From an uncultured Lachnospiraceae bacterium (GTDB taxonomy: Bacteria; Bacillota; Clostridia; Lachnospirales; Lachnospiraceae): a DNA stretch of 64,000 nt. Numbering within the stretch: the stretch's first letter is position 1; each line of letters opens with the position of its first letter. The stretch is from assembly GCA_902765725.1 (NCBI GenBank), contig CACXAT010000012.1:44789-108788 (forward strand), in the 5' to 3' direction. The notes under the pieces are model-generated. The model was given only the letters and a program-made list of their open reading frames with translations, ran no database searches and had not been told where the DNA came from. Below, piece after piece: positions 26,952-35,483 of this stretch. The position numbers and the translations under genes are program-made.

Positions 26952-27176
26952 GTTACAGCTCCCAGGTCAGAGGGCACTGCTTCGAGTTTGTGGGCACAGT
27001 GAAAACACGTTGCCTTCCTTCGCTTTGCGGCGGTTGCATTGCAGCCGCTCCCAGCTCCTATAGAAGCGTGGTCGCTTCCGCGGCTGCAGCAACTTGCATC
27101 AGTCGGCTGCCTATGGTTTTCATCTGTGCCCACAGAACTCTATGCAGATGATGCCCTCTGACCTGGGAACTGTAAC
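26952..27176. repeat. 225-bp imperfect palindrome (MITE-like or structured RNA)
   Basis: This lies in the 440-base gap between the rhomboid-like and potD genes. The outer arms GTTACAG..CCCAGGTCAGAGGGCA and TGCCCTCTGACCTGGGA.CTGTAAC are nearly perfect. Further matching blocks continue inward: TGTGGGCACAG with CTGTGCCCACA, GTGAAAAC with GTTTTCATC, then GCAGCCGC with GCGGCTGC and GAAGCG with CGCTTC at the centre. The whole segment can fold into one long bulged hairpin. No convincing gene lies inside. The type, mobile miniature element or non-coding RNA, is undecided. Confidence 0.7.
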
Positions 27177-27224
27177 CTGATGGCGCATCTTTGGCGCGCA
27201 GGATCGGATGGCAGGAGGTGCATG

Positions 27225-27266
27225 AAAAGGGGGCCGGGCAGAGATAACACCTGCCCCGGCCCCCTT
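27225..27266 (-). terminator. Terminator of the pot operon
   Basis: On the minus strand AAGGGGGCCGGGGCA pairs with TGCCCGGCCCCCTT with one mismatch or bulge and runs into TTTT, 28 bases after the potD stop. A very GC-rich strong stem. Confidence 0.85.
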
Positions 27267-27293
27267 GCCGGCTCTGTCCGGATCACATCCGGA

Positions 27294-28583
27294 TCAGTTT
27301 GATTTCACCTTATCCCAGTACTTCGCGTACAGAGCGTCGCCTTCCTCACCGATATAGGTGAAGACATCGCTGTTCTCCAGCATCTTGGCAGTCGGGAACG
27401 CGACTGTGGAATTCCTGATATCCTCATCCTCGATGAGCTCTCTCGCTGCCTTGTTCGGCGTTGAGTAGGTAATGTAGTCGAAGTTCTTATACGCGATGTC
27501 GCCTCTGCACAGGAAGTCCAGGAACTTCTCCGCGTTCTCGACATTCTGCGCATCCTTCGGGATGACCCAGCTGTCGATCCATACGTTGGTGCCTTCCTTC
27601 GGGATCACATATTCCAGATCCTCGTTCTCACGCTTCGTGTAGATCGCCTCGCCGGAGTAGATCACGCCGAGAGCTGCCTCGCCGCCGATCATCTTGTCGC
27701 GGACCTGGTCGATGACATAGGCCTGTACGAGCGGCTTCTGCTCGATCAGCTTGTCGGTGCAAGCCTTCAGCTCCTCTTCGTCTGTCGTATTGATGTCATA
27801 GCCAAGGAGTTTCTCGGTGACCATGAACGCGTCGCGGACAGAATCCTGCATCAGAATGTTATCCTTGTACTTCTCATCCCACAGGATCTCCCAGGAATCG
27901 ACCGTGTCGCCCTCTTCGATCATGCTGGTATTGTACAGGATGCCGACCGTTCCCCAGCAGTAGGGGATGGAATACTTATTTTCCGGATCGAATCCCTTCG
28001 ACTGCTCGATGTAGGTCTCGTCGATATTCTTGTAATTCGGGATATGGTCGAAGTTGATCGGCTGAAGCATGTCATTCTCGATCATCTTGGCGATCATATA
28101 GTCTGACGGGCAGATCAGGTCATAGGTCGCAGCGCCGGCAGCAACCTTCGGATACATGATCTCATTGGTCTCGAACTCTTCATAGACCACCTTGATGCCG
28201 GTCTCTTCCTCGAACTGGTCCAGCACATCCGGATCGATGTACTCGCCCCAGTTGTATACGACAACCTTGCCGCTTCCCTTGGATGAAGCGGTGTCTGCGG
28301 TCTTTGCCTCTGCGGCAGCCTCTGCTTCCGTCATTGCGGCATTCTCAGCCTCTGTCTCGGCGCTCACTTCAGCCTCTGTGACGGCGATCACCTCAGCCTC
28401 AGTCTGGGATGCCTTCACTTCTTCAGTCTGGGCTGCTGTCTCCTCCGCCGCCTGCGTCTGGGCAGTGGTCTGCGCGGTGGTGTCACTGGTAGTTTCGGGT
28501 GCTGTCTCGACCTTCTTGATACAGCCCGTAAGAAGGCAGGGGATCATGGAAGCGATCATGACAGATGCAATGACTTTTTTCAT
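27294..28583 (-). CDS. potD: Spermidine/putrescine ABC transporter substrate-binding lipoprotein
   Basis: A 429-residue lipoprotein with lipobox LLTGC at residues 17-21. Residues 25-97 are a Thr/Glu/Ala-rich linker with TEAE repeats. From about residue 100 the PotD family domain runs: KVVVYNWGEYIDPDVLDQFEEE, TYDLICPSDYMIAKM, YSIPYCWGTVGILYN and NVWIDSWVIPKDAQN. It captures polyamines outside the cell for PotABC. It is the last gene of regulator-potA-potB-potC-potD. Typical PotD is about 350 residues, so the linker accounts for the extra length. Confidence 0.94.
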   Translation of the reverse strand: MKKVIASVMIASMIPCLLTGCIKKVETAPETTSDTTAQTTAQTQAAEETAAQTEEVKASQTEAEVIAVTEAEVSAETEAENAAMTEAEAAAEAKTADTASSKGSGKVVVYNWGEYIDPDVLDQFEEETGIKVVYEEFETNEIMYPKVAAGAATYDLICPSDYMIAKMIENDMLQPINFDHIPNYKNIDETYIEQSKGFDPENKYSIPYCWGTVGILYNTSMIEEGDTVDSWEILWDEKYKDNILMQDSVRDAFMVTEKLLGYDINTTDEEELKACTDKLIEQKPLVQAYVIDQVRDKMIGGEAALGVIYSGEAIYTKRENEDLEYVIPKEGTNVWIDSWVIPKDAQNVENAEKFLDFLCRGDIAYKNFDYITYSTPNKAARELIEDEDIRNSTVAFPTAKMLENSDVFTYIGEEGDALYAKYWDKVKSN

Positions 28584-28610
28584 TCTCTTGGGTCTCCTCT
28601 TTGCGATTGG

Positions 28611-29411
28611 TTACTTTGCGGTTTCCTTGCCCTTCCCTCTTCCGAATATGATCAGCAGTACCAGGACGCTGACAAAGAGCAGGGTGGACAGTGCATACAT
28701 TTCAGGCTTGATTCCTTTTCTGACCTCTGTGTAGATCTTGGTCGAGAGGGTATCAAACCCAGGTCCCTTGGTAAAATGAGTGATGACAAAGTCATCCAGC
28801 GACAGAGTGAAGGCTAGCATGAATCCGGACAGGATCCCGGACATGATATCCGGAAGCACGACCTTGCGGAAGGCAAGCATCCTGGTCGCCCCGAGATCCA
28901 TTGCAGCCTCGTAGGTACTGACATTGACCTGCCGGAGCTTCGGCATGATCGACAGGACCGTATAGGGCAGGTTGAAGGTGACATGTCCGATCAGGACCGT
29001 CCCGAACCCGAACTCCACGCCGTATCCCCACCTGGACAGAAACTGTCCCAGGCCGATGAAGATCAGCATCAGCGAGATACCTGTGACGATCTCCGCGTTC
29101 AGCATGGGGATATTGATCGCGCTCAGGATCACCGTCCGCCTTCTTCTCTTCATGGAATTGAGACTCACAGCAGCCATCAGTCCAAGCAGCGTCGCGATCA
29201 GCGCAGACAGCACCGCCACCAGCAGTGTGTTGCGGAGCGCCGACATGATGGACTCATTCTGAAACATCTCAACATACCACTTGAGCGTAAAGCCGCCCCA
29301 TTTCGCCCTGGTCCTGGAATTGTTGAAGCTGAACAGGATCAGGACCGCGATCGGCGCATACAGTAATATGAAAATGAAAGCCAGATAGATTCTGGAAAGA
29401 ACTTTTTTCAA
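28611..29411 (-). CDS. potC: Spermidine/putrescine ABC transporter permease PotC
   Basis: A 266-residue BPD_transp_1 permease with about six helices and the ATPase-contact loop EAAMDLGATRMLAFRKVVLP. The start codon is TTG at 29411, supported by GGAGG eight bases upstream; there is no suitable ATG. It forms the channel with PotB. Upstream spacing to potB is 24 bases. Confidence 0.94.
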   Translation of the reverse strand: MKKVLSRIYLAFIFILLYAPIAVLILFSFNNSRTRAKWGGFTLKWYVEMFQNESIMSALRNTLLVAVLSALIATLLGLMAAVSLNSMKRRRRTVILSAINIPMLNAEIVTGISLMLIFIGLGQFLSRWGYGVEFGFGTVLIGHVTFNLPYTVLSIMPKLRQVNVSTYEAAMDLGATRMLAFRKVVLPDIMSGILSGFMLAFTLSLDDFVITHFTKGPGFDTLSTKIYTEVRKGIKPEMYALSTLLFVSVLVLLIIFGRGKGKETAK

Positions 29412-29435
29412 CTCTCTCTCCTCCGCCGGGGTTTC

Positions 29436-30257
29436 TCAGAGAACGACTCCCTCTCCGATGCCCTTGTCGTAATGCTGCATGACAGCCATCGAGATCAGGA
29501 TAAACACCATCAGGACAAGCGACAGTCCGCTGCCTACGTTCCAGTCTCCCACCTGGGTGAACTGGCGCTCGATCACGTTGCCGATCAGGAGTACCTTGGA
29601 GCCGCCGAGGAAATCACTGATGACAAAGGTCGTCAGCGCAGGCACGAACACCATGGTGATGCCGGATATGACACCGGGGATCGTCAGCGGGAAAATCACC
29701 TTCCAGAAGGTCTGAAACCGGTTGGCCCCCAGATCATAGGCTGCGTTCACTACATTCTGGTCAATCTTCTCCAGCGCATTGTAGATCGGCAGCAGCATGA
29801 AGGGCAGAAAATCATAGATCATGCCCAGCGCGATGGCGTAGGGCGTATTGATCAGGTACAGCTTGGGCAGATGAAGGAACGTCAGGATCTGGTTGATGAC
29901 GCCGTTTCGCTCAAGCAGAGTCTGCCACGCCAGGATGCGGAGCAGGGAATTCATCCACATGGGGATGATAAAGATCGTCACGATAAAGCCCGTAGCCCCG
30001 GCCTTCATATGGCTCAGGATCAGTGCCAGCGGATAGGCCATGATCAGGCAGATCGCCGTCGCGATCAGCGACAGGATCAGAGACAGGACCAGAGCCTTCA
30101 TCCTCTCCGGCGTTCCCATCTGGGCAATGTTGCTCCAGGTAAACGCCCCCGTGCTGTCCGTGAGACCGTAATAGACGATCATCAGCAGCGGGATGATGAT
30201 AAATGCCGCCGTCCAGACCAGATACGGTCCGCTCAGCGCAAGATTGCGTCGTTTCAT
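29436..30257 (-). CDS. potB: Spermidine/putrescine ABC transporter permease PotB
   Basis: A 273-residue permease with six helices and the EAA-type loop NAAYDLGANRFQTFWKVIFP. Its ATG overlaps the potA stop as TGATG, so translation is coupled. GGAGG lies before the start, inside potA. It pairs with PotC under the PotA ATPase. Confidence 0.94.
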   Translation of the reverse strand: MKRRNLALSGPYLVWTAAFIIIPLLMIVYYGLTDSTGAFTWSNIAQMGTPERMKALVLSLILSLIATAICLIMAYPLALILSHMKAGATGFIVTIFIIPMWMNSLLRILAWQTLLERNGVINQILTFLHLPKLYLINTPYAIALGMIYDFLPFMLLPIYNALEKIDQNVVNAAYDLGANRFQTFWKVIFPLTIPGVISGITMVFVPALTTFVISDFLGGSKVLLIGNVIERQFTQVGDWNVGSGLSLVLMVFILISMAVMQHYDKGIGEGVVL

Positions 30258-31396
30258 CAGATATCCTCCACGCCCACAGCTTCCTCATCCTCTGAAGCAG
30301 GCTTGTTCATGATCTGGATGTTGAAGGGATCCACACTCATCAGGACTTTGGTTCCCACCGGGAACATCCTGGTCGAATGGACCAGCCATTCAAAGCCTCC
30401 GCTCTGCACTTCCATCTCGTAATGAACGCCCTTGAAGATCAGGTGGGACACCGTCCCGGTCATGAAGCCCGGATTGAACTTCGTGATGCGCCGGACTGCC
30501 CTCTGATACTCCTCGCTGGATTCATCCGCATGCTCGGGGATCGCGGTCAGCTCCAGGTCCTCCGGACGGATGACAACGTCCACCGGCTTATTGATGCCGA
30601 ATCCCGTATCGACGCAGGCAAACTTCACGCCCTGCATGGAGACCAGCTTATCCTGCAGCATGATGCCGTTCAGAATATTGGAATCGCCGATAAAGTCCGC
30701 GACAAAGGCGTTCTCCGGCTCATTGTAGATATCCTCGGGGGTCCCGATCTGCTGGATGTAGCCCTGGTTCATGACAACGATGGTGTCAGACATGGTCAGG
30801 GCTTCCTCCTGGTCGTGGGTCACGTAGATAAATGTGATGCCCAGCTCATTTTTCAGGCGGATCAGCTCATACTGCATGTCCTGCCGAAGCTTGAGGTCAA
30901 GGGCTCCCAGGGGCTCGTCCAGAAGCAGCACCTTCGGCTCATTGACGATGGCGCGGGCGATGGCGATTCTCTGCTGCTGTCCGCCGGACAGGGAATCCGG
31001 CATGCGGTTCTCATATCCGTCCAGGTTGACCAGCTTCAGCGCGTAGCTGATCTTGTCCTTGATATAGGACTCCGGCTTCTTGCGGATGCGCAGGCCGAAG
31101 GCGATGTTCTCCGCGATGGTCATATGCGTAAACAGAGCATATTTCTGGAAAACCGTATTGAGCTGGCGCTTGTTGGGCGCAAGACCGGTGATGTCCTCGC
31201 CGTCGAAGATCACCCGTCCGGCATCCGGCGTCTCGAATCCGCCCAGGATCCGGAGCGTGGTCGTCTTGCCGCAGCCGGAGGGACCCAGAAGGGTCAGGAA
31301 TTCATTTTCGCGGATATACAGGTTCAGGTCATCCAGGACCATCTGTCCGTCAAATGACTTGGTAATGTGCTGAAGATCGATCAGTTTGGTACTCAT
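30257..31396 (-). CDS. potA: Spermidine/putrescine ABC transporter ATP-binding protein
   Basis: A 379-residue ATPase. Walker A is GPSGCGKTT near residue 38, signature [15 protein letters not shown], Walker [13 protein letters not shown] and switch THDQEEA. From about residue 240 a C-terminal TOBE regulatory domain follows ([28 protein letters not shown]). It energises polyamine import through PotB and PotC. It is 43 bases after the XRE-cupin regulator gene, probably in one transcript. Confidence 0.95.
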   Translation of the reverse strand: MSTKLIDLQHITKSFDGQMVLDDLNLYIRENEFLTLLGPSGCGKTTTLRILGGFETPDAGRVIFDGEDITGLAPNKRQLNTVFQKYALFTHMTIAENIAFGLRIRKKPESYIKDKISYALKLVNLDGYENRMPDSLSGGQQQRIAIARAIVNEPKVLLLDEPLGALDLKLRQDMQYELIRLKNELGITFIYVTHDQEEALTMSDTIVVMNQGYIQQIGTPEDIYNEPENAFVADFIGDSNILNGIMLQDKLVSMQGVKFACVDTGFGINKPVDVVIRPEDLELTAIPEHADESSEEYQRAVRRITKFNPGFMTGTVSHLIFKGVHYEMEVQSGGFEWLVHSTRMFPVGTKVLMSVDPFNIQIMNKPASEDEEAVGVEDI

Positions 31397-31439
31397 ATCA
31401 GGATTCCTCTGTGTTTTCTCAGATTCTAGGTCTTATCAA

Positions 31440-31979
31440 TCAGAAGTTGGGCGGCGTACTCACCCATATGATGGTGGCGCCGGACTTGCCGGCTGCCTCT
31501 ATGTAATGGCGCGAGGCTGACTTGAAATAAAAACTCTCGCCCTTTTTCGCCCTGTAGGACTGCTGACCGACATGGATCGTGATCTGTCCGCTCAGCACAT
31601 AGCCGAACTCTTCTCCCTCGTGGGGATCGTCTATATAGGTCTTTCCGCCCGGCGAGATGGTCACCCGGATCGGTTCCATCTTATTCTTCTGGGCATTGGG
31701 GATGATCCACTCCGTCTTATTGCCCAGCTCTTCATCTATCTTTTCGAAATAATCCGCGTCGTGGAATACCACCTGGCTGTCGGTCACATCCCCGAAAAAA
31801 TCCTTCAGGTCCGTCCCCAGTGCCTGGAGAATATCCACCAGCGTGGCGATCGACGGAGAGGTCAGATCCCTCTCCACCTGTGATATGAAACTCTTCGAAA
31901 GCTCTGTCCTGTCTGCCAGCTCTTCCTGAGTCAGATTGAGCGCAAGGCGAAGCCTTCTGATCTTAAGTCCTATCTCCAT
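31440..31979 (-). CDS. XRE-family regulator with cupin domain (PuuR-like)
   Basis: A 179-residue regulator. The start MEIGLKIRRL has AGGAG five bases upstream. Residues 5-60 are an HTH_3 domain (RRLRLALNLTQEELADRTELS; VERDLTSPSIATL). Residues about 105-175 are a cupin sensor (HEGEEFGYVLSGQITIHVG; KGESFYFKSASRHY). This layout is common for polyamine-pathway regulators, and it heads the pot operon, so it likely controls potABCD and itself. The effector, perhaps a polyamine, is inference. Confidence 0.9.
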   Translation of the reverse strand: MEIGLKIRRLRLALNLTQEELADRTELSKSFISQVERDLTSPSIATLVDILQALGTDLKDFFGDVTDSQVVFHDADYFEKIDEELGNKTEWIIPNAQKNKMEPIRVTISPGGKTYIDDPHEGEEFGYVLSGQITIHVGQQSYRAKKGESFYFKSASRHYIEAAGKSGATIIWVSTPPNF

Positions 31980-31997
31980 GGGAACTCCTCTGAATTC

Positions 31998-32070
31998 AGT
32001 AAAAATAAACTGAAAATTCAATCTTACTTTATAAAGTAAAAATAAACAAAAAATACAGTTTTACTAAACC
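31998..32070 (-). promoter_or_regulatory. Repeat-rich operator upstream of the XRE-cupin/pot operon
   Basis: Two identical copies of AGTAAAAATAAAC lie at 31998-32010 and 32035-32047, 37 bases apart. A perfect 16-base palindrome TTACTTTATAAAGTAA spans 32024-32039, and the inverted half-site GTTTTACT lies near 32058. All share AGTAAAA. The site begins 19 bases upstream of the regulator start, so autoregulation is likely. A promoter should lie in the same AT-rich stretch but could not be fixed. Confidence 0.6.
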
Positions 32071-32153
32071 ATGCACCGTATCGATTATATCCCTTTACAC
32101 AGCAGTGTCAATAGATTTCATGCATCTTGATGAAATAATATCCGCGCAGACAA

Positions 32154-32183
32154 CAAAAAAGAGACGGTATACACCGTCTCTTT
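32154..32183 (-). terminator. Terminator of the lactonase gene
   Basis: AAAGAGACGGT pairs with ACCGTCTCTTT around a four-base loop; the minus strand continues with TTTTTTG. It lies 32 bases past the lactonase stop. Confidence 0.85.
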
Positions 32184-32214
32184 GCAATTGCGCTTTTTCA
32201 ATGACCGATGGTGG

Positions 32215-33279
32215 TTATTCTCCGCTTCCCGGAACCTCCGAGATCATGATGCAGTTAGGGGTCTCCACGTACTGCTGCTTCCCCTTCATGACCAGCGTTC
32301 CCTTCTCATAGTCGATGGTGAAGAAACGCATGTAGCCGGATTCATGGCACAGGACGATCATGGTCTTCTCGTCCGGGAACACATCGATGTCCTTCGGGTA
32401 GCCTCCGCTGATAGGCAGGATCAGGACCTTGGTCAGAAGGCCTGTCTCCGGATCGATCTTAAAGATGCCTACCGAATTCTCTCCGGCGCTGGAGCAGTAC
32501 AGATACTTCCCGCTGGGGGAGATCTTCAGGGCGCAGCTTGCGGAGGACACATCCTTGTCATCGTACATGCTCTGCACTTCCTGAATCTTCTCAAAGGTCG
32601 GCTCTTTTCCCGATCCGTCGTAGCGGTAGGCGATGATCTTGTTGGTGATCTCGCAGTTGATGTAGGCGTACCTGCCGTCCTTCGAGAACACCATCAGCCT
32701 TGGCGCGGATTCCAGCGGGAGCCGGAGGATGCTGTACAGATGCAGCTTCCCCGTGACCGGCGTGACCTTGTAGATCTTGACCTGGTCGACTCCGTTGTCC
32801 ACGGCGCACAGATACTTGTCATCCGGAGTCGGAATCACACAGCTGACATGGGGTCTGAAATTGCGCTCGGCGACCGAGCCGATCCCCTGGTGGAACACAC
32901 CGTCCAGGACCGATCCCAGACGTCCGTCCCTGTGGGTATGGACGACCGTTACCTTCCCGTCATGATAGCCGCCCACAAAGAGGAACTTGCCCGAAACGTC
33001 CGTGGACAGATAGCACCCTCTCATGCCGTCTATGTTGACCTTGTTGATGGGAGTCAGTCCGCCGTCCGCCTCGATCTTCAGCACCTCCACGCCCTCGTCG
33101 GCGATGGAATACAGGAACTTGCCGCTCCTGGACTTCGTGACATAGGAGGAATTGTGGACAGGAACGACATCGCGCTCCTTCAGCGTCCGGGTCTCACTGT
33201 CCATATCATAGACATGGATCCCGATGCTGCTCCCGTGGGTATAGGTTCCGATATACGCTACATACTTTTTCTTATCCAT
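32215..33279 (-). CDS. Lactonase family protein (7-bladed propeller, 6-phosphogluconolactonase-like)
   Basis: A 354-residue protein of the YbhE/Pgl lactonase family. The start MDKKKYVAYIGTYTHG follows AAGGGA. Regular blade motifs are visible (SRSGKFLYSIADEG; DVSGKFLFVGGYHDG; VIPTPDDKYLCAVDNG; SPSGKYLYCSSAGENSVG). Members hydrolyse 6-phosphogluconolactone, though several have unproven substrates. No pentose-phosphate genes are adjacent, so the substrate is uncertain. A single-gene unit with its own terminator. Confidence 0.88.
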   Translation of the reverse strand: MDKKKYVAYIGTYTHGSSIGIHVYDMDSETRTLKERDVVPVHNSSYVTKSRSGKFLYSIADEGVEVLKIEADGGLTPINKVNIDGMRGCYLSTDVSGKFLFVGGYHDGKVTVVHTHRDGRLGSVLDGVFHQGIGSVAERNFRPHVSCVIPTPDDKYLCAVDNGVDQVKIYKVTPVTGKLHLYSILRLPLESAPRLMVFSKDGRYAYINCEITNKIIAYRYDGSGKEPTFEKIQEVQSMYDDKDVSSASCALKISPSGKYLYCSSAGENSVGIFKIDPETGLLTKVLILPISGGYPKDIDVFPDEKTMIVLCHESGYMRFFTIDYEKGTLVMKGKQQYVETPNCIMISEVPGSGE

Positions 33280-33316
33280 AAGATATACGATCCCTTTCTG
33301 CCGGTGAACGTTCCGG

Positions 33317-33345
33317 TTCCATTCAGATCCCGTTTCTGTTAGAAT
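33317..33345 (+). promoter_or_regulatory. Extended -10 promoter abutting the rluA-type start
   Basis: TGTTAGAAT ends at 33345, only six bases before the ATG at 33352; a weak -35 TTCCAT lies 17 bases upstream (33317-33322). A transcript from here would start at or next to the start codon. No Shine-Dalgarno sequence is seen. Confidence 0.4.
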
Positions 33346-33351
33346 ACCCTC

Positions 33352-34266
33352 ATGACACGCGAGATTATCTATACAATTGAACAGGACGAATGGACGGCAG
33401 GACACAGATCCACTGCCGGTGAGTTTCTGCGCAGACGGGGCTTCTCACGCCATCTGCTCACTTACCTACGCCATCATAATAACACGCTTCTGCTGAACAA
33501 TGAAGCGGTCTTTACCAATCATCCCATATTTCCGGGTGATACCCTGACCGTACTCTTTACGGATGAGATCCCGGCCGTGACGGTAGTCCCCACGCCCATG
33601 GAGCTGAATATCGTTCATGAGGACGAGGACATCCTTGTCATCAACAAGCCTCCCTACCTCCCGATCCAGCCTTCCCTGGGCCATTACGAAAATACCCTCG
33701 GCAACGGAGTCGTCGCCTACTACCAGGCGCAGGGCATCCCATTTGTCTATCGCTGCGTTAACCGCCTCGACCGCAATACCAGCGGTCTTGTCATCATCGC
33801 CAAAAACATGGCAAGCTCCGCGATCCTCTACGATGAGATGAAGGGCCGCAGGATCCACCGCACCTACTTCACCGTGGTGCACGGCCGCCCGGATGTCCCC
33901 GGCGGGGTGATCGATCTTCCGATCGCAAGAAAGACTCCATCCCTGATGGAGAGATGCGTCGATATGGAGAACGGCCAGAGGGCCGTCACTCATTTCACAG
34001 AGCTGTCCTATCAGCAGGAAAATGACACCTCCGCCCTGTCCGTCACCCTTGAGACGGGCCGGACCCACCAGATCCGTGTCCACATGTCCTATATCGGACA
34101 TCCCGTGGTGGGCGACTCCCTCTACGGAAGGCCCGCTCCGGATCTGGCGGACAGACAGGCGCTCCACTCCTGGAAGCTGGAGTTCATGCATCCCATCAGC
34201 CGCCGGATCATGTCATTTGAGGCGCCTCTTCCTGAGGACATCCGCGCGCTTTTGTGTCAGCAGTAG
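33352..34266 (+). CDS. RluA family pseudouridine synthase
   Basis: A 304-residue enzyme. The active-site motif is VNRLDRNTSGL with the catalytic aspartate, near residue 142, followed by the conserved TGRTHQIRVHM and GHPVVGDSLYG. An S4-like segment is at the N-terminus (GEFLRRRGFSRHLLTYLR). It isomerises uridines in rRNA or tRNA; the exact target is unknown. The last ten bases overlap the end of aroC on the other strand. Confidence 0.93.
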   Translation: MTREIIYTIEQDEWTAGHRSTAGEFLRRRGFSRHLLTYLRHHNNTLLLNNEAVFTNHPIFPGDTLTVLFTDEIPAVTVVPTPMELNIVHEDEDILVINKPPYLPIQPSLGHYENTLGNGVVAYYQAQGIPFVYRCVNRLDRNTSGLVIIAKNMASSAILYDEMKGRRIHRTYFTVVHGRPDVPGGVIDLPIARKTPSLMERCVDMENGQRAVTHFTELSYQQENDTSALSVTLETGRTHQIRVHMSYIGHPVVGDSLYGRPAPDLADRQALHSWKLEFMHPISRRIMSFEAPLPEDIRALLCQQ

Positions 34267-35354
34267 ATCTTCCGGAGATGATCCATCCTCGCCGTCATAT
34301 TGCGCATCATCAGATCCAGCACCGTGATGGCGGTCATGCATTCCACGACCACGACAGCTCTCGGAACGATCACCGGGTCATGCCGGCCCGTGATCTCCAT
34401 CGCGTGCACCTCACCGTCCCTTCCCAGCATCGTCTGCGCCTGACCGATCGAGGGGGTGGGCTTGAAGGCTGCCCGGATCAGGACAGAACTGCCGTCGCTC
34501 ATGCCGCCCAGGATGCCGCCCGCGTGATTGCTCATCTTCTTCGGCCCCTCTTCCGTCTCCTGATACTGATCATTGTTCTCAGAGCCTCTGGACATGGCGG
34601 CAAACAGTCCGTCTCCGATCTCAACTCCCTTGACAGCCCCGATGGAAAACAGTGCCTGTGACAGCAGCGCGTCCAGCTTGTCGAACACAGGCTCGCCGAT
34701 GCCGGCCGGAAGTCCCTTTACGACGCAGTGAACCGTCCCGCCGGAGGAATCCTTCTGCGCCATGCAGTCCTCCAGGTATTCCCTGGCCTTCTCCTCCGCA
34801 TCCGCATCCGGCATATACAGTGCGCTGCTTCTCATGTACTCCTCGTCAAAGGCGGAGGGATCACAGACCACCGGTCCTATGGATGCCGTATAGGCCATCA
34901 CCTCGACCCCGAGCTCTCTGAGGATCTTGGCCGCGATGGCGCCGGCAGCGACTCTGGCCGCCGTCTCCCTGCCGGAAGAGCGCCCGCCGCCCCTGTAATC
35001 CCGAATGCCGTACTTCTCTTCAAATCCAAGATCCGCATGCCCCGGCCTGTATACATCCTTCAGATTGCTGTAGTCTTTCGAATGCTGATCGCTGTTCCTG
35101 ATCACCAGGGAAATGGGAGTGCCGGTGGTCTTTCCCTCAAACACGCCGGACCAGATCTCTACGCTGTCCGACTCGGAGCGCTTCGTGGTATAGCGGCTCT
35201 GTCCCGGCTTTCTGCGGTCCAGATATGCCTGGATATCCTCCTCACACAGCGCAAGGCCTGCGGGGCATCCGTCCACGGTAACCCCCAGGCCTCTGCCATG
35301 ACTCTCTCCCCAGGTCGTAACCCGGAACAAGCTTCCAAATGATGATCCTGCCAT
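34257..35354 (-). CDS. aroC: Chorismate synthase
   Basis: A 365-residue enzyme making chorismate from EPSP with reduced FMN, the last step of the common aromatic pathway. Family signatures are GESHGRGLGVTVDGCPAG, RPGHADLGFEEKYG, the RGGGRSSGRETAARVA block and the C-terminal GRHDPVIVPRAVVV. The start MAGSSFG is preferred to the MNMAGSS start because GGAGG is then eight bases away. A strong terminator hairpin lies only 17 bases upstream. No other aro genes are nearby. Confidence 0.95.
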   Translation of the reverse strand: MAGSSFGSLFRVTTWGESHGRGLGVTVDGCPAGLALCEEDIQAYLDRRKPGQSRYTTKRSESDSVEIWSGVFEGKTTGTPISLVIRNSDQHSKDYSNLKDVYRPGHADLGFEEKYGIRDYRGGGRSSGRETAARVAAGAIAAKILRELGVEVMAYTASIGPVVCDPSAFDEEYMRSSALYMPDADAEEKAREYLEDCMAQKDSSGGTVHCVVKGLPAGIGEPVFDKLDALLSQALFSIGAVKGVEIGDGLFAAMSRGSENNDQYQETEEGPKKMSNHAGGILGGMSDGSSVLIRAAFKPTPSIGQAQTMLGRDGEVHAMEITGRHDPVIVPRAVVVVECMTAITVLDLMMRNMTARMDHLRKIYC

Positions 35355-35367
35355 ATTCATTTCCTCC

Positions 35368-35397
35368 GCAAAAGGACCGGCACTGCTGCCGGTCCTT
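35368..35397 (-). terminator. Terminator between metQ and aroC
   Basis: AAGGACCGGCA pairs perfectly with TGCCGGTCCTT around a four-base loop and continues into TTTT on the minus strand, directly before the aroC ribosome site. Confidence 0.8.
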
Positions 35398-35483
35398 CTC
35401 TGTATTCCCACCCTTACTATGTTTCAGAAGTTCCGCGGATCCGCGCCATCGAACAGTTCCCTGTTCCTGCCGGATCTCAGAGA

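Noticed and set aside
26915..27151. Small open frames inside the 225-bp palindrome
   Set aside because: No ribosome site or known motif; the sequence is explained by the inverted repeat.
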